From the NCBI RefSeq assembly GCF_002813915.1, contig NZ_CP019335.1, positions 3,207,777 to 3,271,776 on the forward strand: a DNA stretch of 64,000 bases, written 5' to 3'. Under the pieces are notes generated by a model. That model did no database searches, was not told the DNA's origin, and saw only the letters and a program-made list of their open reading frames with translations. This DNA comes from Tenacibaculum sp. SZ-18 (GTDB taxonomy: Bacteria; Bacteroidota; Bacteroidia; Flavobacteriales; Flavobacteriaceae). Made by a program: the position numbers and the translations under genes. Shown in pieces: positions 24,973-33,432 of this stretch (the stretch's first letter is position 1; each line of letters begins with the position of its first letter).

Positions 24973-25767
24973 TTACTTTAAACTTATTTCCTTTACCATA
25001 TCAACTACTTCTTCATTACATTTTAAAAGATTTTTATCCGATGTAAAATTTCCATAATTATAAATTTTCTCAATCCAAACTTCCTTAAAAGTATTCAGTG
25101 ATTTTTTATCGGACAAAGTAATTTCTTTTCTATTTATAAAATTATAGAGCTCTGGATAGCAAATCAATATTTCCTCTTTTGAATAAACTTCTTTGTTTTT
25201 TTCTAACAATAAAATATTTTGTGAAATATAAAAAGCTAAAATTTTCCAAATGCCCTCATCATTTGTATTCTTCTGATTAAATGAGTTAAAGTTTGTAAAA
25301 TCTAGTTCTTTTAACACTTCAATTTTCTTTTCAAAAGGATGAATTCCTTTGAGAATTGGTTTAATACTAACTCTTAAATCTGTTCTTGTTAACATTGTTA
25401 TTACTGTTCTAACTGCCTTATATACAGCTAGTGTTTTATTTCTTTTCAATAACCTTTTAACTGGTAAATCAAAATATTGTTTATGGTTATTATAGGTATA
25501 ATAAAATGCATTATTTAAAGAATCTATCCATGATTTAGTATAAATAGTATCTGTTAGAACTCCATCTTGAATAACCACAAAAATGGCATTCCAGCTCAAC
25601 TCAAAATCTATCATTAATTGTTTCAGCTTAACCTTTCTTTCTTCTTGAGTCAAAGGCATCTCATTTTTTGGAATCTCAATAATTACATCAATATCAGTCG
25701 AGCTTTTTGATCCATATTGATAATAGCGAAATGGAAAATTATTTATCTTTTCTAAACTTGGTTTCAT
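24973..25767 (-). CDS. small nucleotidyltransferase-fold protein, paralogue 1
   Basis: 264 aa. An N-terminal YQYGSKSSTDIDVII gives the GS and DxD (D25, D27) of a polymerase-beta-like NTase. NAIFVVIQDGV, LNNAFYYTYNNHKQYF, and VRTVITMLTRTDLR-SIKPILKG follow. These same segments recur in order in the next gene upstream, so the two are paralogues. The C-terminal third is helical. It overlaps its paralogue by 29 bp and precedes the RlaP gene by 8 bp. Substrate unknown; a heteromeric pair is possible. Confidence 0.75.
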   Translation of the reverse strand: MKPSLEKINNFPFRYYQYGSKSSTDIDVIIEIPKNEMPLTQEERKVKLKQLMIDFELSWNAIFVVIQDGVLTDTIYTKSWIDSLNNAFYYTYNNHKQYFDLPVKRLLKRNKTLAVYKAVRTVITMLTRTDLRVSIKPILKGIHPFEKKIEVLKELDFTNFNSFNQKNTNDEGIWKILAFYISQNILLLEKNKEVYSKEEILICYPELYNFINRKEITLSDKKSLNTFKEVWIEKIYNYGNFTSDKNLLKCNEEVVDMVKEISLK

Positions 25768-26431
25768 AATTTCTCTTTTTCATTAATTCAATAAACTTTT
25801 TTATATAAACCTGTAATACTTCAGAATCTTCTTTCTCTCTAGCTAAATAATTTTTCAAATCTGGATAATAATCAAGAATACTTTCTTTCGTGTACAGCTC
25901 AATTGATTCTAATAATGCTAATGTAATCCCCAATTGAAAAGCGATTGATTTATAGACTTCAGTTACGGATCCGTTTTTACCAAAATCTTCTACTCTATTT
26001 AGTTGAATACTATCTAAAAACATAATTTTATCACTTGTATTTCCTCTCAAAGCTGTTTTAGCTTCAACTCTATATAAAGTTCTTGTAAAGTAAGAAACTA
26101 ATGATCTTAAACATCTTTCAATTCTTGCATCCAAATTTCTTTCTACCTTTTTACTTATTCTTCTTTCGAACTTTTGTCCATGTAAGTGATATGTTTCAAA
26201 TAAAGCATTATTCAATTCATCTTCGGCACCTTTAAAAGAACTTTCAATTATTCCGTTTTGCACCACTGCTAAATTTGCATTTACTTTCTTACCTGAGTTA
26301 AATGCTGATTTTTCGATATATACTTTTATTATTTCATGATTTTCTTGAATAGTACCTAAATCATCAACAAAAAAGCATACATCTAAATCAATAGAGCTCT
26401 TTGAACCAAAAATTTGATACGACATTTCCAT
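25739..26431 (-). CDS. small nucleotidyltransferase-fold protein, paralogue 2
   Basis: 230 aa. The catalytic motif comes almost at the N-terminus: YQIFGSKSSIDLDVCFFV (G9-S10, D15, D17). Shared segments with the 24973-25767 product are NAxxxVVQNGI, LNNALFETYHLHGQKF, and LRSLVSYFTRTLYRVEAKTALRG. It starts 12 bp after the kinase gene and overlaps its paralogue. The duplication, with conserved active-site residues in both copies, argues that both are catalytically used. Confidence 0.75.
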   Translation of the reverse strand: MEMSYQIFGSKSSIDLDVCFFVDDLGTIQENHEIIKVYIEKSAFNSGKKVNANLAVVQNGIIESSFKGAEDELNNALFETYHLHGQKFERRISKKVERNLDARIERCLRSLVSYFTRTLYRVEAKTALRGNTSDKIMFLDSIQLNRVEDFGKNGSVTEVYKSIAFQLGITLALLESIELYTKESILDYYPDLKNYLAREKEDSEVLQVYIKKFIELMKKRNYETKFRKDK

Positions 26432-26443
26432 AATAGTCTTCTT

Positions 26444-27325
26444 TTAAAAATCTCCATAGAAAACCTGTAAACAAGGTAGTTGTAGCTTCTTTCTCCATAA
26501 ATCAACAACTTGATTTCTATCATCTAGAATAAACTCTACGAAATACTTGTTTTCAATTTCATTTCTAAACAGTTCTTCTTTAATTATTGAATCCTTTCTT
26601 TTGTCTTTAGGGTTACGCATCCAAAGAGCGTCGTACTTAACGTCATATTTCGTTAACCAATTCTGTGTTTCGGATTTGTATTGACCATCTCTTCCTGAAA
26701 GTAATAGAATTTTGTATCCTAACTTCTGATAATTCTTAACCAAATTCACAATAGGTTCATTCGGTAAATCTTGTTCACATTTACTCCCGTCAAAAGGACT
26801 TCTATTGGTAATTAAAGATAATGTTCCATCTAGGTCACAAATAATAGCTTTTGGTAAACTTTCATCTTGCTTTATATAAACATTCTTTAATTTTTCTTTG
26901 GTTTTTAATTGTTTATCCATTCTTAAAATTACTTCTCTTCCTACAGATTTCTCTCTAGCCGCATCTCTTTTGATTGCCTCTTCAACATCAATTTCCATTA
27001 ACTTTACCTCAACCTTTACATGGTGACCTGTTTCACTAGTATATTCTTTAGCAATTTCACTGATTCTATTAAAGTTTTTATCAGAGATATTTGTATCATC
27101 AACAATTACATGTTTTCCATCTAAAAGCGCTTCTTTAATCAAGAAATCTCTTGTTCTTAGAATAAACTTTTCATTACCCTGACTGAAATGATTTGCATCT
27201 AACATAGTTCGTAAACTATCTCTATTAATTCGTTTGTACATTCCTGGATTTTCAGAAACTAATTTCTTTGCAAATGTTGATTTTCCAGAAGCCGGAATTC
27301 CTTTTAATATGATTATTCTTTTCAT
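26444..27325 (-). CDS. T4 Pnkp-type polynucleotide kinase / 3'-phosphatase
   Basis: 293 aa, nearly the length of T4 Pnkp. The N-terminal kinase has P-loop GIPASGKST (9-17), RDSLR and VIVDDTN. The C-terminal HAD-type phosphatase has DLDGTL (D164, D166), LLLSGRDG and FILDDRNQVV. It phosphorylates 5'-OH and removes 3'- and cyclic phosphates, preparing nuclease-cut RNA (for example anticodon-nicked tRNA) for the ATP-dependent ligase encoded 10 bp upstream. Together they are the T4-style repair pair that reverses PrrC-like damage. Confidence 0.93.
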   Translation of the reverse strand: MKRIIILKGIPASGKSTFAKKLVSENPGMYKRINRDSLRTMLDANHFSQGNEKFILRTRDFLIKEALLDGKHVIVDDTNISDKNFNRISEIAKEYTSETGHHVKVEVKLMEIDVEEAIKRDAAREKSVGREVILRMDKQLKTKEKLKNVYIKQDESLPKAIICDLDGTLSLITNRSPFDGSKCEQDLPNEPIVNLVKNYQKLGYKILLLSGRDGQYKSETQNWLTKYDVKYDALWMRNPKDKRKDSIIKEELFRNEIENKYFVEFILDDRNQVVDLWRKKLQLPCLQVFYGDF

Positions 27326-27335
27326 TTTCTAATTT

Positions 27336-28364
27336 TTAATTGTTTTCGTTTGAATATGCTTTTTCAAACTCTGGGCGAATCATTTTCCAAATAATTGGAT
27401 CGTAATTCTTATTATTTTTCATTGAGAACATTACGGCTGGATATGTACAAGTTTTAAAATATTCCGCGGTTTCTCTATCTGTTTCTAATAGTTTATATTC
27501 TTTTTTGGCGATACTTTCAATTGATGTAAACTTAGACTTCAATTCGAATTCGGTTTTACGCACCCATTTAAAAAACTCATCTGGAACATCTTCAATCCAT
27601 TTCAATAAGCTTCCTTCTTCTTTTAAAGTTTCCCAAATAGTAATCGACGAAATTTGGGTAATAATTTTATGTAATGCTACATATTGTTCGAATTTTACTT
27701 TTACTCGAAATCCATTTTCGAACTTAATTACAAAACCTTCTTTATTATCCCAATTCAATCCTTTTAATTCAGCAATACTTTTTGAAGGATACACTTTTGG
27801 AAGTGGAAATCCGATGTTTAGTAAATTTTCCTCAATTCCTGTTTGAGTATCGATAATAGCTAAAAGAACCAATTGTTCTGTTTCTCCGTAATCAACAAGA
27901 ATTCTATTTTCAGGATAAATAATTTCAAAAACATACGTTTTACTTCTATCTAATTTATCAATAGAACCTTTATACTTTGACTTTAAAAGTTCATTCGCTT
28001 TAATTGCCTGTTTGCTATTAAATGATCCTCGAGTAGCAATGAATGGCTCATTATGTAGCCAGTATAAAATTCCTAAAGAACCATCCATTTTTTCAAAAAT
28101 TTCAAAAGGAAGATTCGGTAATTTATCATATCCAACTTCCTCTACATTGAAAAACTTTGCAATTGGATTCGCTATAATAGCATACTCTGAATCTAAAATC
28201 AAACCTCGACATAGTAATGTTTCAGTTGTCCAATAAGCTTCATATTGAGCAGACTGCGTATAATTATAAATCCATAGATTTTCCTTCGGATGTTTATTCT
28301 TATGAATATATCCTTTTGCAATTGCTTCCTCTAATTTTTCAATGTTTAAAATTTTTGTTCCCAT
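27336..28364 (-). CDS. T4 Rnl1-type ATP-dependent RNA ligase
   Basis: 342 aa (T4 Rnl1 374). Motif I is EKMDGSLG with the adenylated K92, preceded by the LCRGLIL arginine motif. Motif IIIa-like FEIIYPENRIL, motif IV EGFVIKF and motif V VKVKFEQY follow, with a helical C-terminal domain typical of tRNA-specific Rnl1. It seals 3'-OH/5'-phosphate breaks, classically in the anticodon loop. It is the first gene of the operon 28364-20911, about 90 nt downstream of operator/promoter copy B, so this promoter controls the whole healing-and-sealing set. Confidence 0.92.
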   Translation of the reverse strand: MGTKILNIEKLEEAIAKGYIHKNKHPKENLWIYNYTQSAQYEAYWTTETLLCRGLILDSEYAIIANPIAKFFNVEEVGYDKLPNLPFEIFEKMDGSLGILYWLHNEPFIATRGSFNSKQAIKANELLKSKYKGSIDKLDRSKTYVFEIIYPENRILVDYGETEQLVLLAIIDTQTGIEENLLNIGFPLPKVYPSKSIAELKGLNWDNKEGFVIKFENGFRVKVKFEQYVALHKIITQISSITIWETLKEEGSLLKWIEDVPDEFFKWVRKTEFELKSKFTSIESIAKKEYKLLETDRETAEYFKTCTYPAVMFSMKNNKNYDPIIWKMIRPEFEKAYSNENN

Positions 28365-28450
28365 CTCATTTCCTTTTAATCTTTTCTTTTCACGTTTTAA
28401 TTTTTAGTTGTTTTCTCATAGCATTTTCCCACTTACGGCGTTTTCTTTTT

Positions 28451-28510
28451 CTTAATCACACTGCAAATATTTTACATTATTGCGCGATGTTTTTGCGCAA
28501 TAAAAATTAA
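28451..28510 (-). promoter_or_regulatory. promoter/operator element, copy B (RNA ligase operon)
   Basis: Perfect inverted repeat ATTGCGC-N9-GCGCAAT (28479-28501) just upstream of a -7-like AATATTTG (28471-28464) and CAGTGT on the minus strand. The same arrangement, about 85% identical over 60 bp, occurs at 14871-14930 before the tRNA-like/SPFH block. Position overlapping the -35 region suggests a repressor or activator site. Confidence 0.7.
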
Positions 28511-28576
28511 TTGGAAAAATTTTAAATTTTATTTGAGAGTAGAAAAGTCTATAAACAAGAAAAGTGCTGATTAGCA

Positions 28577-28873
28577 CTACTTAAATGGTAAGATTTCAGT
28601 TACTATACCATAAACATTTTTCGTCCATCCGTTAAGATGTCCACGATTATTACCTATTAGTAATCCTCGTTTGTCGTTTTTACCTTTTACTAAATGTGTA
28701 AAACAATTTCCCCGTACTTTACAAAAAACGATATCGCCTTCTTTACAATCTTGCCAATCCACAGGTTTTAAAACCACAGGTTGTCTAGATTTCAAAATTG
28801 GTAACATTGAGTTTCCTGGTTCCTTAGAGATAATTGTTTCTCCATTCAATAGCTTTTGAATTTTCCAATTCAT
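28577..28873 (-). CDS. S24/S26-like peptidase-fold protein
   Basis: 98 aa. GNSMLPIL holds the catalytic-type Ser, followed by GDIVFCKV, FTHLVKGKN with a candidate Lys general base, IGNNRGHLNGW and VYGIVTEI. This is the LexA/phage-repressor/signal-peptidase beta fold without any DNA-binding or membrane segment. It lies upstream of the ligase operon on the same strand. It could be a damage- or stress-responsive processing factor, or simply a stand-alone small peptidase of the type found in mobile DNA. Confidence 0.75.
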   Translation of the reverse strand: MNWKIQKLLNGETIISKEPGNSMLPILKSRQPVVLKPVDWQDCKEGDIVFCKVRGNCFTHLVKGKNDKRGLLIGNNRGHLNGWTKNVYGIVTEILPFK

Positions 28874-28978
28874 AATTATTTGTATTTAAATTAAACATTA
28901 ATTCAAAGACTATTGTTGAACAAAAAGTAAAAGAACGAATAACTTTATTCCTTTTAAAGTCGGTATAAAATTAGTTTT

Positions 28979-28986
28979 TATTTTTG
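28979..28986 (+). promoter_or_regulatory. -7 promoter box of the HD-hydrolase pseudogene
   Basis: TATTTTTG matches TAnnTTTG exactly. The expected transcription start lies within about 15 nt of the reading frame at 29004. Confidence 0.5.
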
Positions 28987-29003
28987 TAAAGCAAACTATT
29001 TAA

Positions 29004-29624
29004 TTGAAAAAGTTGACTTTACAAGAACGTTTTACCGACTTATTAAGTCGTTTTACAAATGATACTACGTTGATTTCTTCTTTATGAAAATCAATAGAAT
29101 CAAAGTATACTGAAAAACACAGAACTTACCATAATCTTAAACATTTAGAAGAACTATTCTCTTATTTTGATGATTATAAAACTCATCTTGAACAACCTGA
29201 TGTAGTAGCTTTTTCTATTTTTTATCATGATATCATTTATAACATTTGGAAAAAAGATAACGAAGAGAAAAGTGCAGATTTTGCCTTAGAAGTTTTGAGT
29301 ACTTTAATACCAGAATTGAGGTTAGAGATTATTAAAGAACAGATTCTCGCTACAAAAACTCATGAAAGTGAACATTTAGATGCTCAATATTTAATTGATT
29401 TTGACTTAGCGATTTTAGGTCAGCCTTCTGAAGTGTATCAACAGTACTCTAAGTTAATTCGAACCGAATACAAACTTGTTCCTAGTCTATTATATAAACA
29501 AGGTAGAAAAAAAGTATTGCAACATTTTATTGACAAACCTTTTATTTATAAGACCGATACCTTTATTGCAAAATATGAGCAGCAAGCAAAAACAAATCTT
29601 AAAAAAGAATTAAACACACTTTAG
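29004..29624 (+). pseudogene. HD-domain hydrolase (COG4339-like), broken by one stop codon
   Basis: About 206 codons in a single frame: LTLQERFTDLLSRF..., then SL-stop-KSIESKY, then HRTYHNLKHLEELF, FSIFYHDIIYN (HD motif), and ATKTHESEHLDAQYLIDFDLAILG. The only defect inside is TGA at 29085-29087, where related proteins as I remember them have Trp (TGG). The start is TTG (29004 or 29013); no ATG is available. Reinitiation at an internal start would remove the HD motif, so the metal site would be lost. The rest of the frame is intact, which suggests recent inactivation, a readthrough codon or a sequence error. Confidence 0.8.
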
Positions 29625-29650
29625 GCATTGTTTTTGAAATGCTTTTTTTC

Positions 29651-31945
29651 ATGAAAAGACTATTACTATTAATTGCTATTATTGGAAGCTTCTACAATGG
29701 AAATTCTCAATTAACTGCTGAGGAAGAAAACTACTTATCGGATCAAATTTTAAAAAGAGTAAATTCTCTAAGAAAATCAAAAAAAATTGCTCCTCTTGAA
29801 AAACATTTCGAATTAGATAGTGCTGCAAAATTTCATTCGAATTATATGTGTGAGAAAAATAAACTTACCCATCATCAATTAGAAAGGAAATTTGTAACAC
29901 CAAAACATAGAATTGAAAAATACTCAAATGATTTTAAGGGATTTGGTGAGAATGTACTAAAATCTAGATCTATAAAACCTCCATTCACAAAAAGGAAGTT
30001 ATCCTTACTAGCGAATTTAATGTTCAAGTCATGGAAAAACTCGGAAGGTCATTATAAAAATATGATTTCAAGAGAATTTTCACACTCTGGGTTTGGTTTT
30101 GCATATTATAAAAAAACAAAACAGATGTACGCTACTCATACTTTTGGAAAAAAGAGCACTCGTATCCCAAATCAACTTTCTGAAAATTCTTTCGGAATTG
30201 GTAGTAGCTATGACGACTGTCAAGAAATGTTGGATTACAGTAATATCCTAGCTAGTTTCGGAAATCGCATAAGTATTGAAGATGATGAAATCATTTTTAG
30301 ATATCATAATTTTGAATACTTTAAAAAAATCTTTAAGGACGATAATGATGGATTGGCAGTAGATTTGGTTAAAAACGAGCAATTTGCTTGTAATAAGAGC
30401 AACACACTTGATGATTCACCCATTTATGATGGAATACTATTAAAACCAATTTATAAAGAAGAAATAATCCGCGGAAATAAAGCATTAAGTTCCTTTAGAT
30501 TGAAAGTCTCTTTAGGAAAAGTTCCTCCGACATTCAATGCGACTGAATTTTCAGCAAATCTTATTTTAATTAATAATGGAAATAGATGTGACTATCGAGT
30601 TCCTATAACAATTCCACACTCGCAATACAGTTTAATCCCTATTGAACCTGAATTATTTGTTCCAAATACTCAATTAAAAACAGAAGGAACTTCTTTTGTT
30701 AAAGAAATTTATTTTGATTTTGGATCATCTAAAACCACATCCAATAGAATTATTTCAGACACCATTAATCAGAACAGTATTGAATCTATTGATATTAAAA
30801 GTTATACTTCAGTAGATGGTTCATATGCAAATAATAAGTATCTTTTTACCAAAAGAGCATCCTTCATTAAAAACTATTTACTTAAAAAGTACGGAAGAAT
30901 TCAAAACAAAATTAAAATTGAATCTAAAGAAAACTGGGAGCTATTTGATTTTCAGTTAGAATTATATGGTTTTTCTAATCAATTAAATAATACTAAATCT
31001 AAAAAAAGACAATTTGCAAATACTAAACTAAAAAGTTTATTTAAATATCAATTTGGACAACAGAGAAAATCTAAAGCTCTTATTTATGAAAAAGGAACTT
31101 GGAATGTTTCAGATAAGAATCATGCAACTTATAATTTAATTGATGCATTACTTCATGATAACAGCAATCTTGCCAATGCAGCATTAATCGGATTATACAA
31201 TCAAAAAAATGCGGGATATATTCTTGAACAAGATTTTATTCTGGATAGATTAATCCATAAAAAAGAACTCGTTCAAAACACCGCTGCTTTAATTGCGAAG
31301 AATATTCAGTTCTACCAAACTGATCTCATTATATATTACATTAATTATTGGATAAAACGGGCCAATGAGCTTTCAAAAAGTGCTAAAAAGAACCTCTTGA
31401 ACTTGTATACAATTACTACAAGACAATTACTTATGTTCTGGGATGTTGATAATGAAAGACTCGCCAAAGTGTTACATCCAGAAAAAGTAAGAACCTTGTT
31501 CGAAGAAATGGAACAGGCAGAGCACAACAATACCTTATATTTAAATTATCATATGGCTATTATAAACTATTTCGCTCAGATTAATGACTATCAAAAAATA
31601 TCAACGTCTTTTAATTACATTAGTAATTATTTTAGAAAGCAATCTTTAAAAATAGAAGACGATATTAAACTTGCTTTATTTTTTAATCAATGGAGTAGCT
31701 TTGATTTAACTTTAGAGTTATTAGCAAAACCTTATTTGAATGATCAATTAAATGAAGATGCACTATTTATTTATGCGCAAACATTAATGATTAATGACGG
31801 TTATTCTAAAGAATATCTAAGAGAAACAATTGTTGAAGAAGCTTTGAAAAAAAATAAAACAAGGTGGTGTGAATGGATTAAAAAAGATTTTCAAAATTTA
31901 CGACATTCATTTATTAAAAATGCATATTGCAATTATTGTAAGTAA
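29651..31945 (+). CDS. secreted CAP/SCP-domain protein with OmpA-like segment
   Basis: 764 aa from ATG 29651, which opens the signal peptide (LLLLIAIIGSFYNGNSQ). Residues about 20-170 form a CAP (SCP/PR1) domain: LDSAAKFHSNYMC, GENVLKS, SWKNSEGHYKNMIS and HSGFGFAYY. In the middle EIYFDFGSSKTTSNR...IDIKSYTSVDG...RASFIKNYL resembles an OmpA C-terminal peptidoglycan-binding fold. The C-terminal 350 residues are helical and repeat-like. Envelope protein of unknown function. It ends 5 bp before the WYL regulator, so the two are likely co-transcribed. Confidence 0.8.
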   Translation: MKRLLLLIAIIGSFYNGNSQLTAEEENYLSDQILKRVNSLRKSKKIAPLEKHFELDSAAKFHSNYMCEKNKLTHHQLERKFVTPKHRIEKYSNDFKGFGENVLKSRSIKPPFTKRKLSLLANLMFKSWKNSEGHYKNMISREFSHSGFGFAYYKKTKQMYATHTFGKKSTRIPNQLSENSFGIGSSYDDCQEMLDYSNILASFGNRISIEDDEIIFRYHNFEYFKKIFKDDNDGLAVDLVKNEQFACNKSNTLDDSPIYDGILLKPIYKEEIIRGNKALSSFRLKVSLGKVPPTFNATEFSANLILINNGNRCDYRVPITIPHSQYSLIPIEPELFVPNTQLKTEGTSFVKEIYFDFGSSKTTSNRIISDTINQNSIESIDIKSYTSVDGSYANNKYLFTKRASFIKNYLLKKYGRIQNKIKIESKENWELFDFQLELYGFSNQLNNTKSKKRQFANTKLKSLFKYQFGQQRKSKALIYEKGTWNVSDKNHATYNLIDALLHDNSNLANAALIGLYNQKNAGYILEQDFILDRLIHKKELVQNTAALIAKNIQFYQTDLIIYYINYWIKRANELSKSAKKNLLNLYTITTRQLLMFWDVDNERLAKVLHPEKVRTLFEEMEQAEHNNTLYLNYHMAIINYFAQINDYQKISTSFNYISNYFRKQSLKIEDDIKLALFFNQWSSFDLTLELLAKPYLNDQLNEDALFIYAQTLMINDGYSKEYLRETIVEEALKKNKTRWCEWIKKDFQNLRHSFIKNAYCNYCK

Positions 31946-31950
31946 CTATT

Positions 31951-32967
31951 ATGGCTTCTAATAAAAACGCACTTATTCGCTACAAAACCATTGATCAATG
32001 TTTACGAAATACGATGCGTAAATGGACTTTAGATGATTTAATTAATGCATGTTCTGATGCTTTATATGAGTATGAAGGAAAGGATGTGTATGTAAGTAAA
32101 CGAACTGTTCAGTTAGATATTCAAATGATGCGAAGTGATAAATTGGGTTATAATGCTCCTATTGAAGTTTATCAACGTAAGTATTATAAATATGCTGAAG
32201 AAGGTTATTCAATAATGAAAATTCCTGTTACGGAAAATGATGTTAAAGTAATGAATGATGCTATTCAAGTACTTCGTCAGTTTAAAGATTTTTCCTTGTT
32301 TAAAGAGATGGATGGTGTTTTAAAACGACTGGAAGATTCGGTATACTCTTCTCAAAAAAACAATAGAGCAATTATTCATTTGGATAAGAATGAACAGTTA
32401 AAAGGATTACATTTTATTGATCCTTTGTATAATGCAATTCAGAAAAAAATAGTTCTTGAAATTACTTATAAATCTTTCAAAGCTCGAAAAGAAAGTCAAC
32501 TCATTGTTCATCCACAATTGTTGAAAGAATTCAATAATCGTTGGTTTTTAATTGTATATCACAAATCCGATTACATGAATTTGGCTTTAGATAGAATTGT
32601 AGCTATTAAAGAAGTATCGGGTCTTAATTATATTGATAAAAAAATCAGTGGCGACGAATACTTTAAAAATGTAATTGGTGTTACCGTTTCAAATTCAAGA
32701 CCTCAACGCATAGAGTTTTGGATAGAAAGAAGATTGGCTCCTTATGTAATTACAAAGCCTTTTCATCATACGCAACGCGTTATTAAAGAAACTGAAGATG
32801 GTGTCATCTTTAATATCTTAGTTCAGCCCAACTTTGAATTGGAACGAGTTATTTTAGGGTATGGATCCTCTATTGAAATTCTAAAACCTCAGAAGTTAAG
32901 AACACAAATTCAAAAACAATTACATAAAGCGAGAAGTAGATATTATAATGATGATCTTGAAAAATAA
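31951..32967 (+). CDS. WYL-domain transcriptional regulator
   Basis: 338 aa. The N-terminal DNA-binding part is helix-turn-helix-like (TLDDLINACSDAL, KRTVQLDIQMM). A WYL domain follows (VLEITYKSF, HPQLLKEFNNRWFLIVYH, LALDRIVAIKEV) and a C-terminal WCX extension. WYL regulators sense nucleic acids or nucleotides and often control DNA/RNA-damage or defence loci. This is the only transcription factor near the RNA-repair island, so it is the first candidate for binding the shared operator at 14871 and 28451 (inference). Confidence 0.9.
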   Translation: MASNKNALIRYKTIDQCLRNTMRKWTLDDLINACSDALYEYEGKDVYVSKRTVQLDIQMMRSDKLGYNAPIEVYQRKYYKYAEEGYSIMKIPVTENDVKVMNDAIQVLRQFKDFSLFKEMDGVLKRLEDSVYSSQKNNRAIIHLDKNEQLKGLHFIDPLYNAIQKKIVLEITYKSFKARKESQLIVHPQLLKEFNNRWFLIVYHKSDYMNLALDRIVAIKEVSGLNYIDKKISGDEYFKNVIGVTVSNSRPQRIEFWIERRLAPYVITKPFHHTQRVIKETEDGVIFNILVQPNFELERVILGYGSSIEILKPQKLRTQIQKQLHKARSRYYNDDLEK

Positions 32968-33257
32968 TGTATTCTAATTAAAAATTAGCCTCTTCTTCAA
33001 ACAAATTTCATATTCCTTTTAAAATCTATGTTGAGTTATGCATTTGAAAAATATTCAACTATTTTCTATTTAATCGTAGCTTATTACGAATTTATTTCAC
33101 TGAATTAACATAAAGAGCTATTTCAAACAAATTGAAAAGACTATTCAAGATATATATGATGTAAGATAACTAATAAGAGTTGTTAGAATAACAACAACAT
33201 TAATCATCTAAGAGTTAAGTTATAATTTCATTATTTTATTTTAAATAAGAAGAAATA
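32968..33257. other. intergenic, no gene seen
   Basis: About 290 bp AT-rich DNA after the WYL gene, with no clear hairpin. Together with the doubtful small ORF at 33258-33398 it forms the 465-bp gap before moaA. Confidence 0.5.
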
Positions 33258-33398
33258 ATGAATAAATTAAAAAGAACTCAATCTAAAAGTTGCTCTTATA
33301 TTTTAAAGGCTTCATATTTTCATAGAAGTTATAGAAGAAAAAAGCAGAGATATGAAAATCAAAACTCATACTATAAAACTATCAAATATTTATCATAA
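33258..33398 (+). CDS. doubtful 46-aa basic ORF
   Basis: Starts MNKLKRTQSKSC, very rich in Lys, Arg, Tyr and Ser, with a possible A-rich leader. No promoter, terminator or family supports it. It converges on moaA. Listed only because nothing else fills this stretch. Confidence 0.2.
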   Translation: MNKLKRTQSKSCSYILKASYFHRSYRRKKQRYENQNSYYKTIKYLS

Positions 33399-33432
33399 GT
33401 ATTTAGAGCAAAAACTAATTGTTAGAATAAGA

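Noticed and set aside
13009..28873. Prophage
   Set aside because: Despite T4-like ligase and kinase and an S24-like protein, there are no structural, integrase or replication genes.
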